A DNA stretch of 64,000 nt from JADMJV01 sp964649085 (GTDB lineage: Bacteria; Vulcanimicrobiota; Xenobia; Xenobiales; JADMJV01): assembly GCA_964649085.1 (NCBI GenBank), contig CAZYPN010000021.1:42973-106972 (forward strand), given 5' to 3'. The notes beneath the pieces are model-generated. The model did not search any database. It was not told where the DNA came from and saw nothing but the letters and a program-made list of their open reading frames with translations. Made by a program: the position numbers and the translations under genes. This document shows, one piece after another, positions 17,067 through 24,804 of this stretch. The first letter of the stretch is position 1, and each line of letters begins with the position of its first letter.

Positions 17067-17519
17067 GTGGTGGAATGGATTTCCCACCTTGATCAGATGC
17101 ACGGCCTGCTCCAAGAGCTCGACCTTCCGTCGCAACTGCGCACGGCCAGTGTTGGCGTGTTGTGTGACCTGCGAGACTTCGCTCAGAGCGGCTCGTTGGA
17201 AAGCCTGGAACGGGGCCTTGGGGGGTTGCAGGCCCTGGCTCCCCAGTGGGAGCATCGCGCTGCCATCGCTGCGCGGCTCGTCGCTCCCTGGCCAGCGCTG
17301 CAGTCTCCCTCTGTTTCCGGGCTGTCGGTGACCCGTCAGTTCGGCCGCCACATCATCCGTTGGACCTGTAACCAGTGTGCCTGGCAACTGACCTGGAATT
17401 GGGAGGCCCGGCCATGGGAGCAGGCCATCTGGCCGGGAGCTCTCAGCTGTCCTTTGTGTAGTGCCAGCAGCGATGACCCGAACCGCGACGGAAGTCTTCC
17501 GAACGAGTCTGGGCCGTAA
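17067..17519 (+). CDS. Hypothetical protein with two CxxC motifs
   Basis: About 150 residues from GTG 17067. The N-terminal part is helical; the C-terminal part has WTCNQCAWQLTWNWE and, 25 residues on, LSCPLCSASS, so two CxxC pairs could hold a zinc ion as a zinc ribbon. No family recognised. The frame stays open upstream into the PilZ gene without an ATG, GTG or TTG, so the start is uncertain; GGAG lies 12 bases before the chosen GTG. It probably forms a unit with the PilZ gene. The last 77 bases overlap the convergent methyltransferase gene. Confidence 0.5.
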   Translation: MVEWISHLDQMHGLLQELDLPSQLRTASVGVLCDLRDFAQSGSLESLERGLGGLQALAPQWEHRAAIAARLVAPWPALQSPSVSGLSVTRQFGRHIIRWTCNQCAWQLTWNWEARPWEQAIWPGALSCPLCSASSDDPNRDGSLPNESGP

Positions 17520-18321
17520 TTTCTCGAAGTGGCAGCCGGGGGTCGAGGCGAAAACCGCGGTCGTTGCAGCTGAAGAAGAGCTCGCCCCCCGGCGCCAGCA
17601 GCTGCTGCAAGTCTTCGAGCAGCGCCACGTGGCAGCGCTGCACCTCGAAAACCTGTCGCATCCTTTTGGAGTTGCTGAAGGTGGGCGGGTCGCACACAAT
17701 GCAGTCGTAAAGCTCGCCAGCCTCCAGCGCCTGGGGCAACCATTGCAGGATATCGGCCTGGATCCAGCGGTGATCTTCGGGGCGCAGCCCGTTGCACAAA
17801 AAGTTGCGTCGTCCCCACTCCAAGTAGGTGGCAGACAGGTCGACGCTGGTCACCGAGCTGGCTCCGCCAGCTGCCGCGGCCACCGAGAAACTGGCTGTGT
17901 AGCAGAACAAGTTGAGCACTTTGCGACCTGAGGCGTGTTGGCCAACGCGCCGTCGGGTCAGACGATGGTCGAGAAAGAGTCCACTGTCTTGATAGCCGTG
18001 CAGATTGATCTCAAACCGCAGATCGCCTTCGTGAATCACAAAGGCTTTTTCCGGGTTGAGGCGGCTTTCGGTTGCGCTGCCGCGCTGTTTGAACACCACT
18101 TCCACCGGCTCCATGCAGGCCACTTCCGACTGCAGCTCCTCCACTCCGGCCTGACACCCCTGGGAGAGCGTCACCAGAAGGTGCCCCTCGTAATCGTCCA
18201 GGCTGAGAGGATATTGGGGGATGTCGTGGTCGTACAGCCGCAGGCAGTGAAACCCCTGGCGTCGGCCCCATTTGCGAAGATGGCGAGCATTTTTCAAGAT
18301 TCGGTCGGCCAGCATCCCCAT
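17443..18321 (-). CDS. Class I SAM-dependent rRNA methyltransferase, RlmK-like
   Basis: 292 residues, cytoplasmic. It resembles the C-terminal (RlmK) half of RlmKL and the RlmI family: residues 86-116 hold FVIHEGDLRFEINLHGY and DSGLFLDHRLTRRR, then motif I VLNLFCYTASFSVAAA, VTSVDLSATYLEW and the DPPTFSNSKRM active-site motif (NPPY-type). RlmK makes m7G in 23S rRNA; substrate choice here is inferred, not proven. There is no THUMP domain, and it is a stand-alone domain. Two in-frame ATGs (18321, 18315) sit behind AAGGGAAGG. It is divergent from deoB with a 53-base gap. Confidence 0.88.
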   Translation of the reverse strand: MGMLADRILKNARHLRKWGRRQGFHCLRLYDHDIPQYPLSLDDYEGHLLVTLSQGCQAGVEELQSEVACMEPVEVVFKQRGSATESRLNPEKAFVIHEGDLRFEINLHGYQDSGLFLDHRLTRRRVGQHASGRKVLNLFCYTASFSVAAAAGGASSVTSVDLSATYLEWGRRNFLCNGLRPEDHRWIQADILQWLPQALEAGELYDCIVCDPPTFSNSKRMRQVFEVQRCHVALLEDLQQLLAPGGELFFSCNDRGFRLDPRLPLREITAQTRSEDFRRGSGHRCWHYTKDS

Positions 18322-18374
18322 GGCCTTCCCTTCCGCCCGGCAGGGGACAAGGCCTTCGCTGCAAAGGCTCCGCT

Positions 18375-19544
18375 ATGAACTTGAAACGCGTCCTTTTGCT
18401 GGTTATGGATGGGTGCGGCGCAGGCGCTGCCCCGGATGCCGCCGACTACGGCGATGTGGGAGACAACCTGGGCAACACTCTGGTCAATACCGCCAAAGCA
18501 GTGGGGGGGTTGTCGATTCCGCATTTGCGCTCCTTGGGTTTGGGCAACGCTCTGCCACTGGCGGGCGGCGAGCCCCTCAGCGAGCTGCGCGGTAGCTACG
18601 GGCGTTTGACCGAAACCTCGAAGGGCGGCAAGGATACGGTGACCGGCCACTGGGAGATGATGGGCATTCGGGTGGATCAGCCTTTCCCGACCTATCCTCA
18701 GGGCTTTCCGTCCGAGGTGATGCAGGCTTTCGAGGCCGCCATCGGTCGCTCGACCCTGGGTAACAAGGCCAGTTCGGGCACGGTAATCCTGGACGAACTG
18801 GGCGAACAGCACCTGGCCAGCGGTAGGCCCATTGTTTACACCAGCGCCGACAGCGTCTTCCAAGTCGCCTGCCACGAAGACTGCGTTCCGATTGAACAGC
18901 TTTATGAGTTTTGCCGGGCCGCTCGCCGGGTGTTGCAGGGGCAACACGGGGTCCAGAGGGTCATTGCGCGACCCTTCGAGGGAGCCCCGGGAAGTTTCCG
19001 GCGCACCGAGCGGCGCAAGGATTTCCCACTGGATCCGCCGCCCAACGTGCTCGATTCCCTGTATGCCGCAGGCGTGTACACGGCCGGGATCGGGGTAGTA
19101 CCCGAGGTGTTCGGCGGTCGCGGCTTCCGCTACGCCGAGCGCACCCAGACCAACCCCGATCACCACGCAGCCACGATGCGCCTGCTCGCTTCTCAACCGC
19201 AGGGTTTCTTCTTCGTCAATTTCGAGGACTTCGACATGCTCTATGGCCATCGCAACGACCCTCAGGGCTTCGCCCGGGCCCTGGAACAGTTCGATGGTTA
19301 CGTGGGTGAGTTGATGCAGGCTCTGGAACCTTCGGATTTATTGATGATCACGGCCGATCATGGCAACGACCCCACCACGCCCAGCACCGATCACTGCCGA
19401 GAATATGCCCCTTTGCTGCTCTTCAGCCCCTCGCTGGCGGGTGGTCACAACTACGGCATTCGCCCGACCTTCGCCGATCTGGGAGCCACGGTGGCTTCGG
19501 TCTTTGGGGTCGCTGCGCCACCGATCGGAAGTTCGTTGCTGTAG
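18375..19544 (+). CDS. deoB: Phosphopentomutase
   Basis: 389 residues, usual length. It interconverts ribose 1-phosphate and ribose 5-phosphate (and the deoxy forms) in nucleoside salvage, using two Mn2+. Alkaline-phosphatase-superfamily features are clear: RVLLLVMDGCGAGAAPDA at the N-terminus, GKDTVTGHWEMMG for the nucleophile Thr region, the pentomutase-specific cap, and LMITADHGNDPTTPSTDHCREYAPLL for metal ligands near the end. The next gene begins at the base after its stop. The nearby nucleoside-hydrolase-like gene lies 40 kb away and need not be linked. Confidence 0.97.
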   Translation: MNLKRVLLLVMDGCGAGAAPDAADYGDVGDNLGNTLVNTAKAVGGLSIPHLRSLGLGNALPLAGGEPLSELRGSYGRLTETSKGGKDTVTGHWEMMGIRVDQPFPTYPQGFPSEVMQAFEAAIGRSTLGNKASSGTVILDELGEQHLASGRPIVYTSADSVFQVACHEDCVPIEQLYEFCRAARRVLQGQHGVQRVIARPFEGAPGSFRRTERRKDFPLDPPPNVLDSLYAAGVYTAGIGVVPEVFGGRGFRYAERTQTNPDHHAATMRLLASQPQGFFFVNFEDFDMLYGHRNDPQGFARALEQFDGYVGELMQALEPSDLLMITADHGNDPTTPSTDHCREYAPLLLFSPSLAGGHNYGIRPTFADLGATVASVFGVAAPPIGSSLL

Positions 19545-20588
19545 GTGACCATCGACGGCGAAACGCCCATGGGCAGGCTGCTGGAGGTCTGGCCAAGCGC
19601 CGGGCTTACGCTATTCGCTCGCTACGGAGTCGGCTCGCGCGACAAGTTGGGTTTTCAGCCCCATCAAACACTGGCCGCGGTGCTGCGCCAGTATCTGGTC
19701 TTTGAGCCCAATCCTGTGCTTGAGGTTCTTTGGGAGGTCGAGCAGCAGCAGCGTGGTTTGAGGGTAGACCCGGACCGGTTTTCGGCCTTGCTGCAGAGCC
19801 CCGGGGCCTACCTGGTCGACTGCCGCAGCCTGGAGGAGTATCGTTCCTGGTCTCTGCCGGGGGCCCACTTCCTGGCGGCCCCGCTGGTGGAACAACTGCG
19901 TCGAAGTCCTCCCCGTGCTCCCCTGCTGCTCTTTGACCATCGCGGTCCTATGGCTGGCGCGGCTGCTCTGCATTTGCAGAAGCTCGGGCTGGAGCCCCAG
20001 GTGTTGAGCGGTGGGTTGCGTCGCTGGGTGGAAGAAGTCGACGATCGCCTTCCTCACTATGGTTGCGACGCCCCGACAGGGGCCCGAATTCGCCAACTGC
20101 CCGACCGCCGGCAGATGCGTTTTCGTTTGCCTCGGGGCACCCCCGAGCCGCTGGAAGGTCGCCCCGAAGCATTGCCCTTTGATTGTCTTCGACTCTGGTG
20201 GCGTGACCACGAGCTGGCCGTACTGGCGCCCGACCCGGCCAACTGGGGCAGGCGCCTGAATGGCATTCTGGAGTGGTTGGAAACGGGCAGCTGGGAGCAG
20301 CACCCCTGGGAGCCTCAGTCTGAGCCCGACTGGGCCCATCGCCTGCCCCAGGTGTTGCGAAAAAAGGTTCAACCCGAGTTGGAGTCACACCGCGGCACCA
20401 TCGAACTTGTGTCTCAGCAAAGCGGCGTGGTCCGGCTGCGATTGGGCGGTGGTTGTCAGGGTTGTAGTTCTGCGGCCATCACCGTAGGGGAAGAGATCGC
20501 CCGCACTCTATGGGAAGAAATTCCGGAAATCTGGGCCATCGAGGACGCTTCGGATCATCAGGATCCTCTGGCTCGTCCTCATCACTGA
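19545..20588 (+). CDS. Rhodanese-like / NifU-C-like fusion protein
   Basis: 347 residues. Residues 9-55 (LLEVWPSAGLTLFARYGVG) resemble the DUF542/DUF1858-type helical domain. Residues 85-160 are a rhodanese fold (LVDCRSLEEYRSWSLPGAH...), but where a catalytic Cys is expected the loop reads LLLFDHRGPMAG, so sulfurtransfer through Cys is not possible there. The C-terminal 90 residues match the NifU C-terminal/NfuA scaffold: RKKVQPELESHRGTIELV, then GGGCQGCSSAAITVGEEI with C304 and C307. NifU-like domains hold Fe-S clusters for transfer to apoproteins. It starts (GTG) on the base after the deoB stop, so translationally coupled. The 3' end overlaps convergent dus by 110 bases. Confidence 0.82.
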   Translation: MTIDGETPMGRLLEVWPSAGLTLFARYGVGSRDKLGFQPHQTLAAVLRQYLVFEPNPVLEVLWEVEQQQRGLRVDPDRFSALLQSPGAYLVDCRSLEEYRSWSLPGAHFLAAPLVEQLRRSPPRAPLLLFDHRGPMAGAAALHLQKLGLEPQVLSGGLRRWVEEVDDRLPHYGCDAPTGARIRQLPDRRQMRFRLPRGTPEPLEGRPEALPFDCLRLWWRDHELAVLAPDPANWGRRLNGILEWLETGSWEQHPWEPQSEPDWAHRLPQVLRKKVQPELESHRGTIELVSQQSGVVRLRLGGGCQGCSSAAITVGEEIARTLWEEIPEIWAIEDASDHQDPLARPHH

Positions 20589-21552
20589 GCCCCTCCAGGA
20601 TGTCGAGGGCCTGTTGAAAACTCTCGATGTGCAGCAGCATCTGCTGGGCTCTCGGGCCCAGCTGGTAGCCCGCCAGCTGTCCACGCAACTCTCGCGCCGC
20701 TTTCAGTTCTCCCAGGCCGGTGTGCTGCTGGGTAAGAGCCACGTGTCGGCCTGCCACCCGGGCCCGGAAACTCAAAGGTGGCGTGCCCCAGGGCAGCCGA
20801 CCGACCCACTGGGCAAAAATCCAGGGCTGCCCGATGGCAGCCCTGCCCACCATCCAGCCATGACAGCCGGTGGCAAGCTGCATGGCCCGCGCGTCCTCGG
20901 GGGTTCGCAGGTCACCGTTGCCAAATACCGGCAGGCGAACGCGCTGGCAGACTCGGGCGATCACCGACCAGTCGGCCTGGCCTTGAAAGCCCTGACAGGC
21001 GCAGCGGGCGTGCACCGCCAGCGCACAGGCGCCAGACTCTTGGGCCAGGTGCGCGAACTCAGGAGCGGTGATGCGATCGGGGGCCGGTCCGCTGCGCACC
21101 TTTACGCTGACTGGAAGGCTCACCGCTTTCACCACGGCTTCCACCACTCGGGCAGCCTGTAAGGGATCCTCGAGCAGGGCCGCTCCGCCCCCTCGGCGCA
21201 CCACTTTGGGCACCCAGCAACCCATGTTGATATCGATCATCGGCGCCCCCCAGCCCTCCAAAATGCGTGCGGCCTCGGCCATGGTGGTGGGTTCGGCGCC
21301 AAAGAGTTGAACTGCCAGCGGAGCCTCGCTAGAGCAAAAATCGACCCCCAGTCGGGCCGGAGGCTGACGGTGGCCGCGCAGTTCCAGCACCTGGCTGCTG
21401 ATCAACTCGCTGCACACCATGCCGACGCCTCCCAGTTCGCGACAGAGTTGGCGAAAAGCTCGATTGGTCAGCCCCGCCATCGGCGCCAGATAGGTGGCTA
21501 CGGGCAGTCTCCAGGGCCCGAGTTGCAAGGGCTGGCAGGTCAGGGGATCCAT
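20479..21552 (-). CDS. dus: tRNA-dihydrouridine synthase
   Basis: 357 residues, cytoplasmic FMN enzyme that reduces uridines in the tRNA D-loop. The TIM barrel begins YLAPMAGLTNRAFRQLCRELG and contains VQLFGAEPTTMAEAARIL, DINMGCWVPKVV with catalytic Cys112, SVKVRSG, AVHARCACQGFQGQADW, FGNGDLRTPEDA and MVGRAAIGQPWIF. The usual Pro after the catalytic Cys (GCP) is Trp here. A C-terminal helical domain and a short acidic/Pro tail follow. It is the last gene of the Bat operon: its start overlaps batE by 13 bases, although Dus has no known part in that system. Confidence 0.94.
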   Translation of the reverse strand: MDPLTCQPLQLGPWRLPVATYLAPMAGLTNRAFRQLCRELGGVGMVCSELISSQVLELRGHRQPPARLGVDFCSSEAPLAVQLFGAEPTTMAEAARILEGWGAPMIDINMGCWVPKVVRRGGGAALLEDPLQAARVVEAVVKAVSLPVSVKVRSGPAPDRITAPEFAHLAQESGACALAVHARCACQGFQGQADWSVIARVCQRVRLPVFGNGDLRTPEDARAMQLATGCHGWMVGRAAIGQPWIFAQWVGRLPWGTPPLSFRARVAGRHVALTQQHTGLGELKAARELRGQLAGYQLGPRAQQMLLHIESFQQALDILEGLSDEDEPEDPDDPKRPRWPRFPEFLPIECGRSLPLR

Positions 21553-22241
21553 AGCAGTTGATCGCTGCGGATCCAGGCACGCACACGGTTAAAGGCATCG
21601 ACTTCTACCCAATCGCCCTCGCGTCGGTGGATTTCGACGCAGTGACCGGCGTGAAGGCTGATACTCTGGGTAAATTCATTTCCCGGACCGTTCATCAACA
21701 TGGCCGTTTCAGGCAGAATGACGGCGCGTTCGGGCTGCCAAATCGAAAGTCCCCACAGGATTCCGGTCAGCAAAGCCGCTGCGGCACAGCTCAAGCCGCT
21801 CCACAGCCAGCGTTCACGACGCCGATAGGTATAGAGCCAGGCCAGGGCACAGGCTGACCAGCTGAAAAGCAGCCCGCCGAGGGCCAGGACTTCGGGGGGG
21901 GCGCAGCGAGAGGCGGCCTCCAGCCAGGTGTCTTCAGGTTCGGGCTCGGCGAATCGCGCTTTGAGTAGAGCCAGGTTGTTGTGCAGGGCACTGTTCCAGG
22001 GATTTCGTTTCAGGGAGGCCTCATAGTAGGCACGGGCTCGACCCGGGTCGCTGAGGTGATGGTAGCACAGGCCCAGATTGTAGTAGTCGCGCGCGCCTTT
22101 ATCGGCCTGTTGCAGCAGTACCACGGCCTGGTCCCATCGCTTCTGGGTCAGGGCCATCTGCAGCTCCTGCCCCGGCGCTTCCGCCCGGCCGGCCAGCGGG
22201 CATAGCAGGTTGAGGCACAACCACAAGAGCAGGGCCTTCAT
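21540..22241 (-). CDS. batE: BatE-like TPR and SH3 membrane protein
   Basis: 233 residues: signal peptide (1-20), two or three TPR repeats (WDQAVVLLQQADKGARDYYNLGLCYHHL, next unit ending YEASLKRNPWNSALHNNLALL), two transmembrane helices around residues 117-165, and a C-terminal SH3-like domain (MLMNGPGNEFTQSISLHAG and EGDWVEVDAFNRVRAWI). This is the layout of BatE in Bacteroidetes and Leptospira, thought to sit in the inner membrane with other Bat proteins. The gene starts 4 bases inside the end of batD and its own end overlaps dus. Confidence 0.82.
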   Translation of the reverse strand: MKALLLWLCLNLLCPLAGRAEAPGQELQMALTQKRWDQAVVLLQQADKGARDYYNLGLCYHHLSDPGRARAYYEASLKRNPWNSALHNNLALLKARFAEPEPEDTWLEAASRCAPPEVLALGGLLFSWSACALAWLYTYRRRERWLWSGLSCAAAALLTGILWGLSIWQPERAVILPETAMLMNGPGNEFTQSISLHAGHCVEIHRREGDWVEVDAFNRVRAWIRSDQLLWIP

Positions 22242-23998
22242 CGCGGTGGCACCTTGAGTTCTTGCAACAGGCAGTCTTTGAGCTGCCGGAGCTGCCCTTC
22301 GGGCTGCAGGGGTTGGGGGGCGAAGCGCAGGGCTTCGACTTCGGCCAGGCGTTCCACCAGCTGTTCCGGCAAGAGTTCTTTGAGCTTTTGGTGGGGCAAG
22401 CCGCGCAGGCTTTGCTGGTGAATGAGCTGCAGGCCCTGGTAGGCAAGTTCGTGGACTTCCTCCAGCGATTTGCTGGCCTGGATCTGCCTTCGCAACCGCA
22501 GGATTCGCGCTCGGGGGGTGGAGCGACTTTCCTCGTAGCCACGATGGATGCGCGCCACTCCCAAGACCGCCAGGCTGAGGGCCCAGGGCAGCAATGCCAG
22601 GCCGACGAGCCCTGGTTGACGGGCCCAGCTGGGGTCGGAATCGTTGCCGGGCTGGGGGGGGGCCAGGGGCTGCTCCGAGCTCCCAGGGAGGGGAGTTGCC
22701 GTAGCTCCCGGTTCGCTCGCCCGGGCGCCCCGCACCTTGATTTCCGGTGCCCGAGCCTGCAGGGTGCGGTAGCGCCTCTGCTCGGGGTCGAAGTAACTGA
22801 AGGATAGCGGGCCCAAGGAGTAGCTACCCGGCTGCTGGGCGACGATCGAGTATTTGAACGTCTTTCCGGCTCGCAGGCTCGAGCGGTCGAAAGCCGCTAC
22901 CTGGGTTTCGGGGCTGTAGGTGCGCAGGCCAGGCCAGTTGGGAAGGTTGGGTTCGAGCAGCAGGTCGGGATGCTCGTCTCCCTTAAGGCTCAAGAGCAGC
23001 TTGAAAGCAGAGCCGGTTTTGACCTCCGTGGCTCCGGACGGCAGTCGGGCCTCGAATTCAAAATTGCTTCCCACGGCACCCTGGAAGGAAGGAGGGCGAC
23101 CTTCACTCGGCAAGGGCAGAACTTCCAATTCTACGGGTTCGCTGCTGAGTTCGCGAACCGGGTCGTTGAACAGTGCCATCGGATCGAACGGATCGATGCG
23201 AACCTGGCAGGTAAGTCGGGTGGGTCCGATGACAAAGTGGCCGGCCGAGGTGGGAAAGAAGGCGGTTTTCACCTCGCTGACCGAGTAGGTCACTCCGTCG
23301 CGCTCGACCGTCGAGGTCGATTGGCCCAGGTCCTCACGCAAGAACCCCGTGGCCGCCGGTGGCTCGTAACTCGGTTGGCCTTGCAGATTGACGCTGTGGA
23401 GAAAGCGGAAGGTGTATACCACCAGTTGATTGACATAGGGACGCCGCTGGCTTATTTCGCACTCGACCCGCACCGGCTGCACAGGCGGACGCAGGGGGGT
23501 GTCGAGGGTAAGGGGTCCACCCCAGGGGTTGGCACCGGGCAGTGGGGGAGGGTAGAGAGAGGGGTTGCGCGGCGGCGGGTTGGCCGGGGGCGGCGAGGGG
23601 GCCGGGTGAATTCGGCTCGTGACCACCTCCAGATGGAGGGCAGGCGATTTCAGGGTCTGCCCGTCGACCTCGAGGGAGATGGGGGGAATGCGATAGCGAC
23701 CCTCGCGCCGGGGCAAGATGAGGTAGGTGTAGGTTGAAGCCGAGGAACTGATCCCGTTGATCATCGACAGGCTTTTGCTGACACCAATGCTGCGAAACTC
23801 CAGCCCATCGATGTTGGGCAGGTCCGGCTCCTGGGGGTCCTGGCTGGCTCCGGTCAGCCTGAGTTCAAGCACCACCTGCTCCTCCATGCCGCAGCGGGGG
23901 GTGCTCAGCGAGGCTTCCAGGCGCAGCCGCCCCTGGGCCCAGCCCGCCGCCAGCATCAGGTAAAGCAACAACAACAGACCTGTTCTACGCAGCATCAC
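22238..23998 (-). CDS. batD: BatD-like protein (oxygen tolerance family)
   Basis: 586 residues. A signal peptide (hydrophobic 6-20) is followed by several beta-rich domains of BatD type (LRLEASLSTPRCGMEEQVVLELRLTG, FRSIGVSKSLSMINGISSS, YTFRFLHSVNL, FNYFD-like stretch YSLGPLSFSYFDPEQRRY). A Pro-rich linker sits at about 130-175 and a second at 420-450, then a single transmembrane helix (LVGLALLPWALSLAVLGV) and a helical cytoplasmic tail of about 110 residues. BatD is the large periplasmic subunit of the Bat system. ATG 23998 overlaps the end of batC. The first of two ATGs is used. Confidence 0.88.
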   Translation of the reverse strand: MMLRRTGLLLLLYLMLAAGWAQGRLRLEASLSTPRCGMEEQVVLELRLTGASQDPQEPDLPNIDGLEFRSIGVSKSLSMINGISSSASTYTYLILPRREGRYRIPPISLEVDGQTLKSPALHLEVVTSRIHPAPSPPPANPPPRNPSLYPPPLPGANPWGGPLTLDTPLRPPVQPVRVECEISQRRPYVNQLVVYTFRFLHSVNLQGQPSYEPPAATGFLREDLGQSTSTVERDGVTYSVSEVKTAFFPTSAGHFVIGPTRLTCQVRIDPFDPMALFNDPVRELSSEPVELEVLPLPSEGRPPSFQGAVGSNFEFEARLPSGATEVKTGSAFKLLLSLKGDEHPDLLLEPNLPNWPGLRTYSPETQVAAFDRSSLRAGKTFKYSIVAQQPGSYSLGPLSFSYFDPEQRRYRTLQARAPEIKVRGARASEPGATATPLPGSSEQPLAPPQPGNDSDPSWARQPGLVGLALLPWALSLAVLGVARIHRGYEESRSTPRARILRLRRQIQASKSLEEVHELAYQGLQLIHQQSLRGLPHQKLKELLPEQLVERLAEVEALRFAPQPLQPEGQLRQLKDCLLQELKVPPR

Positions 23999-24804
23999 CA
24001 GTCATCGGCTCCTGTAGGCTGCACCATGCGTGCCGGATAGCGCTTTTTCTGGGCGTCTTTCTCGCGGTTTTGAAACAATTTGAGCAGGCGTTCGGCGTCC
24101 TCTTTCTCGCTTTGCTGGGGAGATTTGGGGGTTGGCGAGGGCGAAGGTGGAGGGGCCGAAGGAGAAGGCGTTGGGGTGGGGCTGCCCCCATCCTTGGGAT
24201 CCTTCTTGTCTTTCGGGTCTTTCTTGTCCTTGGGATCTTTCTTGTCTTTGGGGTCTTTCTTGTCCTTGGGATCCTTCTTGTCTTTGGGGTTCTTCTTGTT
24301 CTTGGGCTCCTTCTTGTCTTTCGGGTCCTTCTTGTCCTTAGGATCCTTCTTGTCTTTCGGGTCGTCTTTCGGTTTGGGTTTCTGGGGAGGATTCAGCATG
24401 TCCAGAATCACCTGGATATTGTAGCGGGCGTCGTCGTCGAGTTCGTTCCAACGCAGCGCTACTTTGTAGGCTTCGAGGGCTTCCTTGAGCTTCTTTTGCT
24501 GAAACAGACAGTTGCCCACATTGTAGGCGGCGCGACCTCGCAGCGCCCCCGGGCTGGCCAACTCCTGGGCCTTTTGAAAGTGAGCCAGGGCCTTGTCGAA
24601 CTGGCCCTGACGGTAGTGGCAGAGCCCCAGGTTGAACAGGGCTTCGGCCGAATCAGGGCGCTCCTGGAGTGCCTTCTGATAAAGGGCGGCGGCTTCTGTC
24701 CACTTGCCTTCGGCAGCCTTGCGCTGGGCCTGCCACATATCCATAGGATAGTAGGCCAGCGCCGGCGAGGTCAGCAGCCACAGCCACAGGAGCGACTTCT
24801 TCAC
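23995..24804 (-). CDS. batC: BatC-like TPR protein with Lys/Asp repeat tail
   Basis: 269 residues. A short signal peptide (2-17) precedes three or four TPR units (MWQAQRKAAEGKWTEAAALYQKALQE; LFNLGLCHYRQGQFDKALAHFQKA; YNVGNCLFQQKKLKEALEAYKVAL). From residue 132 a charged low-complexity stretch built of D-P-K-D-K-K hexapeptides, about ten copies, leads into a Ser/Pro-rich segment and a short basic C-terminus. The secreted TPR protein with a charged tail fits BatC. GTG 24804 is the start because it overlaps the batB stop as GTGA; the longer in-frame reading upstream lies over batB. Confidence 0.85.
   Translation of the reverse strand: MKKSLLWLWLLTSPALAYYPMDMWQAQRKAAEGKWTEAAALYQKALQERPDSAEALFNLGLCHYRQGQFDKALAHFQKAQELASPGALRGRAAYNVGNCLFQQKKLKEALEAYKVALRWNELDDDARYNIQVILDMLNPPQKPKPKDDPKDKKDPKDKKDPKDKKEPKNKKNPKDKKDPKDKKDPKDKKDPKDKKDPKDKKDPKDGGSPTPTPSPSAPPPSPSPTPKSPQQSEKEDAERLLKLFQNREKDAQKKRYPARMVQPTGADDW
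24190..24366. repeat. 18-base tandem repeat inside batC
   Basis: About ten imperfect copies of an 18-base unit coding for the hexapeptide Asp-Pro-Lys-Asp-Lys-Lys on the minus strand. Copies differ mainly at third positions and by a few D to E or N changes, so the protein repeat is kept under selection. Copy number could vary by slippage between strains. There are no palindromic repeats or unique spacers, so this is not a CRISPR. Confidence 0.85.

Noticed and set aside
24190..24366. Possible CRISPR-like array
   Set aside because: Repeats are adjacent, coding (D-P-K-D-K-K) and have no spacers or palindromes.
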